44,469 nt of DNA from a virus (IMGVR_UViG_3300017963_000104:1-44469), one strand, 5' to 3'. Positions 1 to 8,816 are shown, counted from the first letter of the stretch. Notes: a model not told the origin generated them from the sequence alone. Translations and numbers: made by a program.

Positions 1-123
1 CCTGAATTCGGTATTACAGAGTTATTTGGAGGCAAAACAGGTTCTTTGCAAACACCTTCAGTTTTATCAGCATCTGATTACAGAGCGGACGAGGAAGAGA
101 AGCAAACAACTTCAACCCCAACG
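1..123. repeat. direct terminal repeat, left copy
   Basis: These 123 bases are identical to 44347-44469. The copies lie inside one continuous reading frame, so joining the ends restores a complete gene. The simplest reading is assembly overlap from a circular or circularly permuted genome. A true short terminal repeat is possible but less likely, because it would fall within a coding region. Confidence 0.97.
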
Positions 124-1140
124 GCACCCGCAACTTCAAGTGTTGTTAGTGGTGCTAGAGTTTCCAGCAGTGCGGGAAGTGCCGGAAATGAGGTAGCTCA
201 GAGAAGTAGCGAGATAAAAAGTTCCAAGAAAAAGCAGGAGGATGCAGCAAAGAAACAAGAAGAAGCCTTCAGAGCGGCCATTGAATCTGAGTACAACAAT
301 GTAATGAGACAGCTTGGATCTTCGGAACAGAGCCTTAGGGCACAGTTGCCTTTGACTGAGCAACAGATAGCTCAGAGTTACGGGGAGGTTGTGCCACAAA
401 TAGAGGCTGAAAGAGGACAAAGACTTGCCGATCTAGCAGGACAAGAAACAACCGCGAGAGGAGAAACTGAAAGTGTTCTTAATAGAGCACGTCAGGTTTA
501 TAACGAACTTTTGTCTGGTGCCGGTCAATTTAGTGGATCTGCGGCACAAGCCTATGGGGAACTATTAGGAAGACAGACCGCAGGAACCATGGGAGAAGCA
601 AGAACTAATCTTGCTAATACCATAACAGAAATTCAAGGAGAAGTTGGTAGGGTAAGAAATTTCTACGATGCGAAGGTTACAGATTTACAGCAAAAGAAGA
701 ACCTCGCAGTTGAACAGGCAAGACAGGATTTTAGGAACGAACTTAGTAAGATAGAGCAGAGAAGATACGAAGCAGGAAGTGCTAAAGCAAGTCAGAAACT
801 TTCTGTGTTGGCAAATTTCCAGCAGAGAATGGCCGATATTGCAGACGCAGTAACCCTACAGCAACAACAACTAAGACAGTGGGCAATGGAAAGAAACGCA
901 GCTTTGGCGGCAGCACAGCAAGAAACAATAAAGCAAGCGCAACTTGGATTTACCGATATAGGTAAAATAGCAAGTTCCGTTGAAACTACAGGAAGTCAGT
1001 TTACTCCACAAGGACTGGCGGGGGTTTATGGTTTATATGGTCAAAATCCTGCAGAAGTGGACTGGCAGAAGATCTTTGGTCAAACAGAGCCGAAGGAAGA
1101 AGAAAAAGCACAAGCAGCAGGCGGAAACTGGTGGGATTAA
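1..1140 (+). CDS. coiled-coil, Gln/Ala-rich virion (ejection-type) protein, C-terminal part
   Basis: The frame is open from base 1 and is the continuation of the gene starting at ATG 44305. On the circle the protein is 393 residues, so no start inside this part is needed. After a Ser/Thr-rich N-terminal linker, most of the chain is predicted helical, with many Gln, Ala, Glu and Arg, resembling internal or ejection proteins of short-tailed phages. The C-terminus ends in a Trp-Trp-Asp tail. It lies 16 bp before a very large ejection-type protein, which supports a virion role. No enzymatic motif is visible. The function is inferred from composition and position only. Confidence 0.75.
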   Translation, partial: PEFGITELFGGKTGSLQTPSVLSASDYRADEEEKQTTSTPTAPATSSVVSGARVSSSAGSAGNEVAQRSSEIKSSKKKQEDAAKKQEEAFRAAIESEYNNVMRQLGSSEQSLRAQLPLTEQQIAQSYGEVVPQIEAERGQRLADLAGQETTARGETESVLNRARQVYNELLSGAGQFSGSAAQAYGELLGRQTAGTMGEARTNLANTITEIQGEVGRVRNFYDAKVTDLQQKKNLAVEQARQDFRNELSKIEQRRYEAGSAKASQKLSVLANFQQRMADIADAVTLQQQQLRQWAMERNAALAAAQQETIKQAQLGFTDIGKIASSVETTGSQFTPQGLAGVYGLYGQNPAEVDWQKIFGQTEPKEEEKAQAAGGNWWD

Positions 1141-1156
1141 GTTTTGAGGTTAGTTT

Positions 1157-4100
1157 ATGAGTATACTTTCAGAAGCTAGAGAGCTTTATAACAAAAGAAT
1201 AAAGCCTAACCTCGAACTAATCCCGCAGGCTGCCAGCTATGCGGCGAAACAGGTTCGTGAAGGCAACGAAACGAGCAGAGCAATAAGCTCGGCAGCTAAA
1301 AATGTTGCCAAAAATTTTACGGAAGGAAGGAACGCCAGAACAGAGGCACTTTATAATGTGCCTGGTGTAAAACAAACACTTCAGCAACTAAATACCGCAC
1401 CACAAAGACTGACTAACCCCTTGGAATGGGCACGTTATATTGAAAATTTCTCTAGGGGTATGGGGGAGAGAAGTATAGATTTTAGCCAAAATACTGCTAA
1501 TACATTAATGGGTTTGGGTAGTAAAATTTCTGGGCTTCAGAACAGACCTCTTAGCTTAGATCCTATAAAGAGTGCCCTATATAATCCTAAATATGATGTA
1601 TTTGAAAGGGATCCCTACTATGCAGGCGCAGGTTCTTTTGCTTTTGATCAGGCTCTTTTAACAGGCGGTGCAGATGTAATAAAGGGAAGCAAGGTCTTAA
1701 AGCCCTTACAACAGGCTTTGGGAAAAGAAGCAGGGTCTTTCTATGCTCGTGGCAACCCAATAGTCGGGAAGGCACTAGCGGAGATTTCTCAGTCTGTACC
1801 TTATACAACAATGTCAGCGTTTCTTAACTTTGCGGAAGGAGGTAACATCGGTGAAGGTGTTGTTTCCGATATTGTTATAGATACAATAGTGGGACAAATT
1901 CTTGGTAAGAACTTTGGTAAAAAGGGTGCGAAAGTCAGCAATAACGCAATAGAAAAAATAAGAGGAGCAATAAGAGAACGAAACGAGGAAATGTTAGACG
2001 ATGCGATTAGGTTTGCTAAAAAACAAGGCGTAGAGGTCAATGATGCGATTATTCCTCAGATAAAATCAATAATGAATCAATCTGGGACTATGGGGGGTTT
2101 GAGTGCCAAGTCTTTTGAAGGACTAAGCGAGAAGCAGCTGACTAAAAAACTTACCCAAAAAGGGGCTTACTCAAACATTCAGGACAAAGGTATAAGATTC
2201 TTCATAAGCGATAAACAAGCTAACCTTAAAAGGGGTAATTTAAAGGAGGCAGTTGATAGAGGTTACGGCACATTGGATGAGATATTTGTACACCCAAAAC
2301 TTTTTAAGGAATATCCACATCTTAAAAACATAGCGGTTAGATTTGATCCTAATGTTAGAGGCAGCGGGTATTTTGATGAGGTTTCAGGCACTATTACTCT
2401 TAATCCCAATAATACAAATCTTCAGACGTTGGGTACGTTGATACATGAAAACCAACATGTAATACAAACAATAGAAGGTTTTTCCAAAGGAGGAAGTACA
2501 GACTTACTTGGAAAACAAGGCTATAAGAATACCTATGCTGAATTAGAAGCTCGTGCGGCGGAAACAAACAGGGTAATTACTCAATTTAAAGGAAAGAATA
2601 GAGATTTTGTTTATGAACAGGCCATTAAAGAAGGAGTTGATCCAAAAGATATTGTTGTAAGGCCTAGAGGTGCCTATGGAGGTATCTCCGCAAAAGAGGA
2701 GATCGCGAGCATTCTACCAAACAAAGACCCGTCTCAGTGGAGCATAGAAGACATGCGGGATATTGGCAATACCGCCAAAGGATTTAAGGATGTTTATAGG
2801 AATTTCGAGAAAGTGTTTGGAGACCAGTTCCCTAAGGTTAAAAAGTTGATACTAGATCCTTTTGATACTGCAAAAAACAATTTTGTTGATATGCAAAACC
2901 AATACCTTGATGAGCTTGATAATAAGGTTATAAAGGGATTTGGTATTAAAAAAGGCAGTAAGCTATCTGGGATAGTACAGAAATACGGCGAAGGTGTGAT
3001 TTCAGACGAAGAGTGGCAGAGTCTATCTAAATCCGACCAAAGTAAAGTTATTGATGCTGATAAATTTTTCAGAGAAAAGTACGATGAGTTATTAACTACC
3101 GTTAATGGCAAAATTGCACAGATTTATCCAGATCAACCAGACAAACTAATACCAAAAAGACAAGATTATTATAGACACTTTAAAGAAATGCGCGAGGGCA
3201 TAGGCGGTTTACTAAATATATTTGATACTCCAGCAAATATTCCTTCGGAGCTTGTAAATATATCTGAATACACTAAACCAAAACAAAAGTTTCTTTCCAT
3301 TGCGCAAAAAAGGTTGGGTGGAGAAACAGATTATGATGCTGTTGGGGGCTATCTTAATTACTTAAGACAAGCCACATATGCTACACATATAGATCCAGAG
3401 ATTAGTAAGTTTAGAAGTCTTGCTAAGGATTTAGAAGAACTTACTAACAAAGAAGCTCGTCCCGCCGATGTTGGTAAACTCAACAACTTTTTGTGGTTTC
3501 TAAGAGAATACGCTAACTCTCTTGCTGGAAAAACTAATCCGCTTGATAGACAGATACAGGAGTTAATTCCTGGAGGTAGAACTACATTTAGGGCAATGAG
3601 CTGGTTGAACAGAAGAGTTAAGACCAACGTGATACTTGGAAATATATCTTCTGCGCTTGCTCAACCATTTAATATACCACAGGCTGCTGCTGATATGGGA
3701 TATACAAACTATGCTCGTGGGGTCGGTAAATCTTTGGCTGAAATACTGGACGCCGATACCGCGATTAAGAAATCGGGATTTATTAAAGAAAGATACTTTA
3801 AGGGATACGCCAAATTTGACAGCGGCATTCTTAACAATACTAAAAAATTTGCGGCGTGGATCACAGGTGTTTTAGATGAGGTAAGCACTAAAACCATATG
3901 GAATGGTTATTACAACAAGGCTTTAACGGAAAACATTAATAATCCTGTTAAGTATGCAGACGATTTGACCAGAAAAATGGTAGCTGGTAGAGGTGTTGGC
4001 GAGGTTCCGATAGCCCAACAGTCTAAGCTCTTTCAGCTAGTTGCCCCGTTCCAGCTAGAGGTAGGAAATCTTTGGAATGTTTTTGGTGATTGGGTTGGTA

Positions 4101-4984
4101 GTAAAGGTGCGGCATCTAAAATGGTAAAGTTTTCTGTTGCAGCTTTCTTAATGAACAGGGCTGTGAAAGAGATCAGAGGTTCAGATGTAACCTTCGATCC
4201 AATTCAGGCGACACTAGAGGCGTATACGGAATTAAAAGAAGGTAAGCCAGCTTCCGCTGCTGGAAGACTTGCGGGAGAGGTTTTATCAAATGTGCCGTTT
4301 GGTCAGTCTGTAGCAGCAGCATACCCAGAGGAAGGGCTAAGATATGGAGGCGTGGAGTTGCCTAGTAGAAGCGAGTTTTTTGGAGAGGGCGATCCGACAA
4401 AGTACGGTTCGGGTTTATTGGCAGCGCAGGCCTTCGCAGACCCGCTATATAAGTTAATACCCCCTTTTGGCGGGCAGCAACTTAAAAGAAGTGTAGAAGG
4501 CGGTAAGACGTACAGCCAAGGGTACTCCGAAACCCCTTCAGGAAGAACTAGATTCGAGGTAGAAAAAGGCCCTCTTAGTATGGCGAGATATTTAACTCTT
4601 GGTCAGTACTCAACCCCAGAGGCGAGGAAGTATTTTGAGAGTCTTGGAAAATCTAAAGCAGAGGTGCTTTTAGAGAAGTTGGAGAACGAGCCTATTGAAA
4701 AACAAAACGAGATGATGGCACAATTAATGGAAGGAGATAAGCAACTATATAACCAAGTAGTCTTGAAGAAAAAAGATGAAGTTTTAAAAATAACGGATAG
4801 AGAAAAACAGATTAGAAATTTGCCTGTAAAAGACGGTTCAAGGGCACGGGCACTTGCTAAGATTTTGAAAAAAATGGACGAACAAGAACAAAATGAATAC
4901 ATGAAAAGGATGCTCGATCTTAAGGTTGTAAGCGAAAACGTATTAGAGCAGTTGAAAGAATTGAAGAGAGAGGGGGGAATTTGA
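1157..4984 (+). CDS. large internal virion/ejection-type protein with HExxH zincin-like region
   Basis: This 1275-residue protein has a helical N-terminus. A region around residues 400-480 contains HENQH (residues 430-434), followed by a Glu-Gly-Phe-x-x-Gly-Gly segment and a downstream Ala-Glu-Leu-Glu-Ala-Arg motif. That pattern resembles the metallopeptidase-like domains of phage large polyvalent proteins (LPD group). The C-terminal half is helical, with hydrophobic and amphipathic stretches like proteins injected with the DNA. It lies between the coiled-coil virion protein and the lysis genes. The role proposed is a structural protein ejected into the host, with a possible peptidase activity. 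Whether the zinc site is active cannot be told from sequence. Confidence 0.75.
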   Translation: MSILSEARELYNKRIKPNLELIPQAASYAAKQVREGNETSRAISSAAKNVAKNFTEGRNARTEALYNVPGVKQTLQQLNTAPQRLTNPLEWARYIENFSRGMGERSIDFSQNTANTLMGLGSKISGLQNRPLSLDPIKSALYNPKYDVFERDPYYAGAGSFAFDQALLTGGADVIKGSKVLKPLQQALGKEAGSFYARGNPIVGKALAEISQSVPYTTMSAFLNFAEGGNIGEGVVSDIVIDTIVGQILGKNFGKKGAKVSNNAIEKIRGAIRERNEEMLDDAIRFAKKQGVEVNDAIIPQIKSIMNQSGTMGGLSAKSFEGLSEKQLTKKLTQKGAYSNIQDKGIRFFISDKQANLKRGNLKEAVDRGYGTLDEIFVHPKLFKEYPHLKNIAVRFDPNVRGSGYFDEVSGTITLNPNNTNLQTLGTLIHENQHVIQTIEGFSKGGSTDLLGKQGYKNTYAELEARAAETNRVITQFKGKNRDFVYEQAIKEGVDPKDIVVRPRGAYGGISAKEEIASILPNKDPSQWSIEDMRDIGNTAKGFKDVYRNFEKVFGDQFPKVKKLILDPFDTAKNNFVDMQNQYLDELDNKVIKGFGIKKGSKLSGIVQKYGEGVISDEEWQSLSKSDQSKVIDADKFFREKYDELLTTVNGKIAQIYPDQPDKLIPKRQDYYRHFKEMREGIGGLLNIFDTPANIPSELVNISEYTKPKQKFLSIAQKRLGGETDYDAVGGYLNYLRQATYATHIDPEISKFRSLAKDLEELTNKEARPADVGKLNNFLWFLREYANSLAGKTNPLDRQIQELIPGGRTTFRAMSWLNRRVKTNVILGNISSALAQPFNIPQAAADMGYTNYARGVGKSLAEILDADTAIKKSGFIKERYFKGYAKFDSGILNNTKKFAAWITGVLDEVSTKTIWNGYYNKALTENINNPVKYADDLTRKMVAGRGVGEVPIAQQSKLFQLVAPFQLEVGNLWNVFGDWVGSKGAASKMVKFSVAAFLMNRAVKEIRGSDVTFDPIQATLEAYTELKEGKPASAAGRLAGEVLSNVPFGQSVAAAYPEEGLRYGGVELPSRSEFFGEGDPTKYGSGLLAAQAFADPLYKLIPPFGGQQLKRSVEGGKTYSQGYSETPSGRTRFEVEKGPLSMARYLTLGQYSTPEARKYFESLGKSKAEVLLEKLENEPIEKQNEMMAQLMEGDKQLYNQVVLKKKDEVLKITDREKQIRNLPVKDGSRARALAKILKKMDEQEQNEYMKRMLDLKVVSENVLEQLKELKREGGI

Positions 4985-4986
4985 TT

Positions 4987-5232
4987 ATGGCAAACGGCAG
5001 AATAAACAACAAAGAAATATACGAGCGCATAGCTAAGTTGGAAATCAGGATGGATAATATTTGTTCAGAGGTAAAGAAGATATCAAGTAATGATCTGGCG
5101 CATTTAGAAAAGAAGATCGATAACAACTCAGATAAAATCGACACTATTGAGAGAAAACTAGCCTATGCCGCAGGAGCTTTAGCAATCCTACAAGTAATAG
5201 TCCCTTTCGTCATTCATTATTTATTTAGATAA
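4987..5232 (+). CDS. small coiled-coil membrane protein, XhlA/holin-like
   Basis: An 81-residue protein. Residues 1-55 are charged and heptad-like (KLEIRMDNICSEVKKIS region), followed by one strongly hydrophobic segment near residues 58-78 and a short positive end. This is the layout of XhlA-type (haemolysin XhlA) proteins that work with a holin and endolysin. A TTG at 4981 would overlap the upstream stop, but the purine-rich GAGAGGGGGG fits the ATG at 4987 better. The endolysin gene follows after 3 bp, consistent with a lysis cassette. Confidence 0.7.
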   Translation: MANGRINNKEIYERIAKLEIRMDNICSEVKKISSNDLAHLEKKIDNNSDKIDTIERKLAYAAGALAILQVIVPFVIHYLFR

Positions 5233-5235
5233 CCT

Positions 5236-6078
5236 ATGACATTAAAAGAATTTGTTGAAAAATATAAAGGCAGGGAACTAGATTATGACGGTTACTATGG
5301 CGCCCAGTGTATGGATTTGATGCACTATTACATTGACGAGGTTTTAATTGGCAGTCCTAGCCCACAAGTGCTAGCAGCACCAAGTGCAAAGCTAGCTTAT
5401 CAAAATTTTAATAGACCTGATTTATTTACAAAATTAGACAACACTCCTCAAGGTGTCCCGCAGGAGGGGGATATCGTTTTTTGGGGAGGCGGGGAATATG
5501 GCCACGTTGCCGTATTCTTGCGAGGTACTGTAAATGATTTTACTAGCTTTGACCAAAACTATCCTACTGGTAGTGCTTGTCATGAGCAGTATCATAATTA
5601 CTATAACGTTTTGGGCTGGCTAAGATATAAAGGAACTACAATGGAATTAAAAGATACAGAAATAGACTGGGCTGACTTTGAGGGCAATTTTCACACAGTA
5701 GGTTGGTACGTTCACGAATGGGAAGTGGAAAAAAAGGGAAAAGAAAGACTAGCAGACGAGATAAAAGAGAAAAATAAGGACTATGAAAGGCTCCAAAAGA
5801 CGCTTTCAGAACAAAACTTGGCTATAACAAACCTTAGAAACGAAGTGGAATCCATGAAAAGAGACAAACTTGCACTAGAAGGCAAAATAGAGGCCCTAGA
5901 AGTGAAATTAGTTGCAGCAAATGAAGAGGTTACAGATTTAGAGAACCATTTGGACGAGCAGATGGAAAAGGTTACTAAATACTACGATCTGTCTCAGGAA
6001 TTGAAATCTAAACTCAATAAGAATTTATATGGTTATACACGGTGGGAGAGATTTATCTCCTTATTCAGGAGGAGGTGA
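5236..6078 (+). CDS. endolysin with CHAP domain and C-terminal coiled coil
   Basis: A 280-residue protein. The N-terminal 135 residues match a CHAP (cysteine/histidine amidohydrolase) fold, with the catalytic cysteine in GAQCMD (C25) and the histidine in GHVAV (H90). A hydrophobic, aromatic strand pattern runs to the Trp-Leu-Arg-Tyr segment. CHAP enzymes cut peptide or amide bonds of peptidoglycan. Residues about 160-260 form a long charged coiled coil instead of a usual SH3b or LysM wall-binding domain, which is atypical and may mediate oligomerisation. There is no signal peptide, so export would need the adjacent holin candidates. Confidence 0.85.
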   Translation: MTLKEFVEKYKGRELDYDGYYGAQCMDLMHYYIDEVLIGSPSPQVLAAPSAKLAYQNFNRPDLFTKLDNTPQGVPQEGDIVFWGGGEYGHVAVFLRGTVNDFTSFDQNYPTGSACHEQYHNYYNVLGWLRYKGTTMELKDTEIDWADFEGNFHTVGWYVHEWEVEKKGKERLADEIKEKNKDYERLQKTLSEQNLAITNLRNEVESMKRDKLALEGKIEALEVKLVAANEEVTDLENHLDEQMEKVTKYYDLSQELKSKLNKNLYGYTRWERFISLFRRR

Positions 6079-6083
6079 GTAGA

Positions 6084-6290
6084 ATGAATAAACTTAAAGA
6101 ATTATATGGCAAACTACCAAAAGAAGCTAAAGTCTTTGTTGAGTATATCCTTCCTTCTGCTATTATTACCGCTCTTGTTGATTATCTGGGCGGCCTGGAG
6201 TTTAACGATGTCTATGTTGCTGCTGTTGTCAACGTTGTTCTTATATTCCTAAGACAACTAAAACCCAGATACGAAAGATTGAAGAGCTAA
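6084..6290 (+). CDS. holin candidate
   Basis: A 68-residue protein with two hydrophobic segments (roughly residues 20-36 and 43-57) and a positively charged C-terminus, as in small phage holins. The ATG at 6084 sits behind an excellent AGGAGGAGGTG site. An upstream in-frame start at 6042 would lie inside the endolysin gene and has no such site. It follows the endolysin directly. Assignment rests on topology and lysis-cassette context rather than a recognised family motif. Confidence 0.65.
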   Translation: MNKLKELYGKLPKEAKVFVEYILPSAIITALVDYLGGLEFNDVYVAAVVNVVLIFLRQLKPRYERLKS

Positions 6291-6298
6291 AGTACAGA

Positions 6299-6328
6299 CG
6301 GCGGGGACCACCTCGCCGCTTGTGTTTT
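6299..6328 (+). terminator. rho-independent terminator after lysis genes
   Basis: CGGCGGGG (6299-6306) pairs with CCTCGCCG (6311-6318) through one G-U pair and a four-base loop. TTGTGTTTT follows. It lies just after the holin candidate stop. Confidence 0.75.
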
Positions 6329-6375
6329 AGAGTACCTTGAAAATAATATAAGGAGGAAAAGATGGGAGGCTAATC

Positions 6376-6573
6376 ATGTATTTCTGGGGCGCACTATTTT
6401 TGATAGGCAAAAAGCAGAAGTGGGTTTTCGGAGTTATGAAGTGGGACACCGTAGAATTTGCTGAGGCTGAAATGAAGGAGTTTGTCAATAATTGGATGTG
6501 GCTTAGAAGCAAAGGTATTCCTTCTTCAGCAAAACTTATTAGAACTGTTATATGTACACCATCAGAATCGTAG
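6376..6573 (+). CDS. small hypothetical protein
   Basis: A 65-residue protein with an aromatic N-terminus (MYFWGALFLIG) and several Trp residues. GGGAGG lies 6-7 bp before the ATG. A stronger AAGGAGG just upstream instead faces a three-codon frame (ATG GGA GGC TAA), which could act as a leader peptide. No family is recognised. The protein has a single weak hydrophobic N-terminal stretch and a mostly polar remainder. It leads a group of small genes after the lysis terminator. Confidence 0.6.
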   Translation: MYFWGALFLIGKKQKWVFGVMKWDTVEFAEAEMKEFVNNWMWLRSKGIPSSAKLIRTVICTPSES

Positions 6574-6582
6574 GAGGTCGAG

Positions 6583-6807
6583 ATGGAGACTATCAACGGG
6601 GTTTTGAGAAAAACCCATCCGATTTTGGTCTACTCGGAGAACGGGAACAGCAGGTATGCAGTTTTGCCAAAGGGAACCAAGGTTGTGATTTATCCACGAC
6701 TTGCTACTTTATGGAAAGCGGAAATTTGCGGAGGTTTTTACAAGGGCTGGTGTTTTTACGTTACCATTAAGGAGATGGCACGGCTCGTTGCTGAGGATCT
6801 GTCATGA
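6583..6807 (+). CDS. small hypothetical protein
   Basis: A 74-residue protein preceded by a good AGGAGG site (GTAGGAGGTCGAG then ATG). It has a compact beta-rich pattern with conserved-looking Gly and aromatic residues and two Cys. No known domain is recognised. The last codons overlap the start of the HNH gene by 4 bp (ATGA-type overlap), so the two are probably translated together. Confidence 0.65.
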   Translation: METINGVLRKTHPILVYSENGNSRYAVLPKGTKVVIYPRLATLWKAEICGGFYKGWCFYVTIKEMARLVAEDLS

Positions 6808-6998
6808 GATACAAGACAAGGAGGTTTGTCGTTCAGAGGGATAAGGTGTGTCAGGTATGTGGAAAAAAGGGAGTGCGTGGAAATAAATTAACCATACACC
6901 ACATCAAACCAAAATCAGAGTACCCCGAACTTGATGACGATCCAGACAATTTGATTTTAGTTTGTCGAAAATGTCACGATTTAATTCATGGAATGTAG
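6804..6998 (+). CDS. HNH endonuclease
   Basis: A 64-residue, minimal HNH nuclease. Zinc-binding pairs are C16/C19 and C54/C57. The catalytic core is H32-H33 in IHHIKPK, N49 in DPDNLILV and H58. Phage HNH proteins of this type nick or cut DNA and often assist the terminase in packaging. Here the gene lies far from the terminase pair (13507-15193), which is unusual for a packaging HNH. The start overlaps the upstream gene. Confidence 0.85.
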   Translation: MRYKTRRFVVQRDKVCQVCGKKGVRGNKLTIHHIKPKSEYPELDDDPDNLILVCRKCHDLIHGM

Positions 6999-7022
6999 GT
7001 TCATGGAATGTAGGAGGTAGAA

Positions 7023-7943
7023 ATGGCTATAAGAACAGAAGATATGTTGAAGGAAATCAATCGACTTCTTGATAAAGGAGTTCAGGCAATTCCCTCATAC
7101 AAGTACGAGAAGATTGATTTTCCAGCTGCACAAGGGGACGAGGAAACGGTTGTTTTGGTCATATCCGATCTTCAGATTGGGCACAGAACCCCGACTACCA
7201 CAATGAGAATTATCGCAAACCGAGCCGACAGACTGACACGGAGATTTCTAAAAATCGTGAGCCTTCACCGAAAGGCACATCCTATTAAAAGGTGTGTGGT
7301 TTTTTTGCTCGGCGATCTAATCCAGTCTGAAGAGATTGGTTTCAAAGTTAGTCTAGATGAGATGGAAGCGGTTCTCATGGATCAGATTTTTGAGGGAGCG
7401 ATCCCCATCCTTGAGAGAATGCTTCTAACTTTGATGCCCCACTTTCCTGACGGAATCGATGTTTATACGGTCAGCGGGAACCACGGTAAGATCGACAGAT
7501 TTCACTCTGAGTCCACCAACTTTGACACGATAATCTACCGATTCTTGAAAGGGAGGTTGCGCCAGCAAAAGGGGATCAAGTTCTACATCGAAGCCGCCAA
7601 GTTCTATCAGAAGGTCAAGATCTATCGCAAGGTGTTCCTGCTGGTCCACGGTGATCAAATTCCCATGTATATGAACCTCCCGTGGTATGGCATCACAACC
7701 AGAGCAATGAGATGGAAAGGTTCTTTGGAAGGCGTTCCGTTTCACTACTTGGTGATGGGTCATTTCCATGTGGCAAGTTCTATCAACTGGAACGACATGA
7801 GAATTCTAGTCAACGGGTGTTTTGTGTCTGATGACCAGTGGGTACTGAAAAAGATCGGCATGTCTTCCAGCACGGTTCAACTGACATTTGGGGTTCACCC
7901 ACGACAGGGAATCACCTGGATGTACCAGATTAAGTTGGATTAA
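7023..7943 (+). CDS. calcineurin-like metallophosphoesterase
   Basis: A 306-residue protein with the metallophosphoesterase motif series in order: SDLQIGH (D49), GDL (G97-D98), SGNHG (N153-H154), HGDQ (H209) and GHFH (H247, H249). These residues form the two-metal site of the family, which cuts phosphomonoesters or phosphodiesters. The first motif is D-x-Q instead of the common D-x-H, a known variant. Phage members are often described as DNA-repair exonuclease-like, but the substrate cannot be deduced here. GTAGGAGGTAGAA precedes the ATG. It may act in nucleic-acid processing together with the adjacent HNH protein. Confidence 0.85.
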   Translation: MAIRTEDMLKEINRLLDKGVQAIPSYKYEKIDFPAAQGDEETVVLVISDLQIGHRTPTTTMRIIANRADRLTRRFLKIVSLHRKAHPIKRCVVFLLGDLIQSEEIGFKVSLDEMEAVLMDQIFEGAIPILERMLLTLMPHFPDGIDVYTVSGNHGKIDRFHSESTNFDTIIYRFLKGRLRQQKGIKFYIEAAKFYQKVKIYRKVFLLVHGDQIPMYMNLPWYGITTRAMRWKGSLEGVPFHYLVMGHFHVASSINWNDMRILVNGCFVSDDQWVLKKIGMSSSTVQLTFGVHPRQGITWMYQIKLD

Positions 7944-7944
7944 C

Positions 7945-8160
7945 ATGAAAGGAAAATTGGTTCGAGACATAGCTACAGTACAGATGGAAGGAAAAACTGG
8001 CAGAATAACCGCTGTGCTGTTAAAAGATACGTTGGTTTCGTGTGTGCCGGTTGACGAAACTCAAAGGGATTTCAAGGTTATCGTTTTGAGTGGAAAACAC
8101 AAAGATAAAACGTTTTTCTTGCAGAAATGGCAGATAAGGATGTATGTGCAAGAAGAATAA
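7945..8160 (+). CDS. small hypothetical protein
   Basis: A 71-residue protein starting at ATG 7945, immediately after the phosphoesterase stop. Earlier in-frame starts would lie inside that gene. The sequence is beta-rich, with alternating charged and hydrophobic residues like a small barrel, but no family is recognised. It is the last gene of the rightward block and is followed by a terminator shared with the converging leftward operon. Confidence 0.6.
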   Translation: MKGKLVRDIATVQMEGKTGRITAVLLKDTLVSCVPVDETQRDFKVIVLSGKHKDKTFFLQKWQIRMYVQEE

Positions 8161-8166
8161 CCCTAC

Positions 8167-8211
8167 GCCCTCGTTTATTGGACTATTACAGTCTTTAAGC
8201 GGGGGCTTTTT
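8167..8211 (+). terminator. terminator between converging gene blocks
   Basis: GCCCTCG (8167-8173) pairs with CGGGGGC (8200-8206), with a nested GACT/AGTC hairpin inside the loop, followed by TTTTT. It separates the rightward block ending at 8160 from the leftward operon ending at 8298. Confidence 0.75.
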
Positions 8212-8297
8212 CTATTCAAACAGCAGATACCCCGATATAACCGCCAGTGCTAAAAGCCCCAGTAAGGATACGATAAAAACTACATCTTGTTTCATGA

Positions 8298-8456
8298 CTA
8301 ATTTTGTGGCGTTTTTGCCACATAGTAAACGATCAGCCCTGCATATAAAAAGGTAAACCCATCATAAGCCTCGAAACCGTAATACAAACCATCGGATAGT
8401 ATGAAAAATGCAGAGAAAACAGTCCAGATCAATAAAATATATCTAATCAATGACAA
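8298..8456 (-). CDS. small membrane protein
   Basis: A 52-residue protein with two hydrophobic segments. I choose TTG 8456 as the start, because AAAGGGGTGAT lies just upstream and the previous gene stops at 8458. An in-frame ATG at 8492 exists but lies inside the upstream gene and has no good ribosome site. No family is recognised. It could be an accessory lysis or superinfection-exclusion membrane protein, but nothing in the sequence shows that. Confidence 0.5.
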   Translation of the reverse strand: MSLIRYILLIWTVFSAFFILSDGLYYGFEAYDGFTFLYAGLIVYYVAKTPQN

Positions 8457-8457
8457 C

Positions 8458-8616
8458 CTAATCACCCCTTTCCCTATAATTCGATAAATCATACCTATCT
8501 AAAAAATCACAATGAGGACATTCATACTTAAAATTATATCCATATACCCTCATCTTAGAACCACAATCAGGACAATAATTTCCTATTCTTAATCTGCCTA
8601 GAAATTTTTTTATCAT
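8458..8616 (-). CDS. small zinc-ribbon protein
   Basis: A 52-residue protein with two CxxC knuckles (CPDCG at residues 15-19 and CPHC at 33-36), forming a single zinc ribbon. The ATG at 8616 overlaps the stop of the upstream gene (ATGA), a typical coupled start, so the longer frame beginning further upstream is not favoured. Small zinc ribbons in phage early regions usually bind nucleic acid or host proteins. The specific role is unknown. Confidence 0.6.
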   Translation of the reverse strand: MIKKFLGRLRIGNYCPDCGSKMRVYGYNFKYECPHCDFLDRYDLSNYRERGD

Positions 8617-8816
8617 ATAGGGCCTGCAATTAAAGCTAGAATAAGTACTACCAATAAAAATATTAACATCGCCATGGGTACGCAACCGTAGGCTACCTTT
8701 CTTAAAAGAGCTGTATCATGTTCATAATCCCCATTTGGTTTTAAAGGGAATGGATTGTGGGGGTCGCCGCCTATATTACCTTCCCATTTTAGATTTCTGT
8801 TCATTTCTTCTATCAT
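8613..8816 (-). CDS. small C-terminally anchored membrane protein
   Basis: A 67-residue protein. The N-terminal 45 residues are polar, and the C-terminus is one long hydrophobic helix (MLIFLLVVLILALIAGP). The start is either ATG 8816 or ATG 8804; TAAGGAA precedes the first. The stop overlaps the next start (ATGA). No family is recognised. The topology suggests a tail-anchored membrane protein. Confidence 0.5.
   Translation of the reverse strand: MIEEMNRNLKWEGNIGGDPHNPFPLKPNGDYEHDTALLRKVAYGCVPMAMLIFLLVVLILALIAGPI

Noticed and set aside
46-1140. TTG 46 as the start of the first gene
   Set aside because: The frame is open upstream and continues from ATG 44305 behind a strong ribosome site once the ends are joined.
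7425-7769. Minus-strand frame inside the metallophosphoesterase gene
   Set aside because: It is a shadow of a strongly supported gene with complete catalytic motifs.
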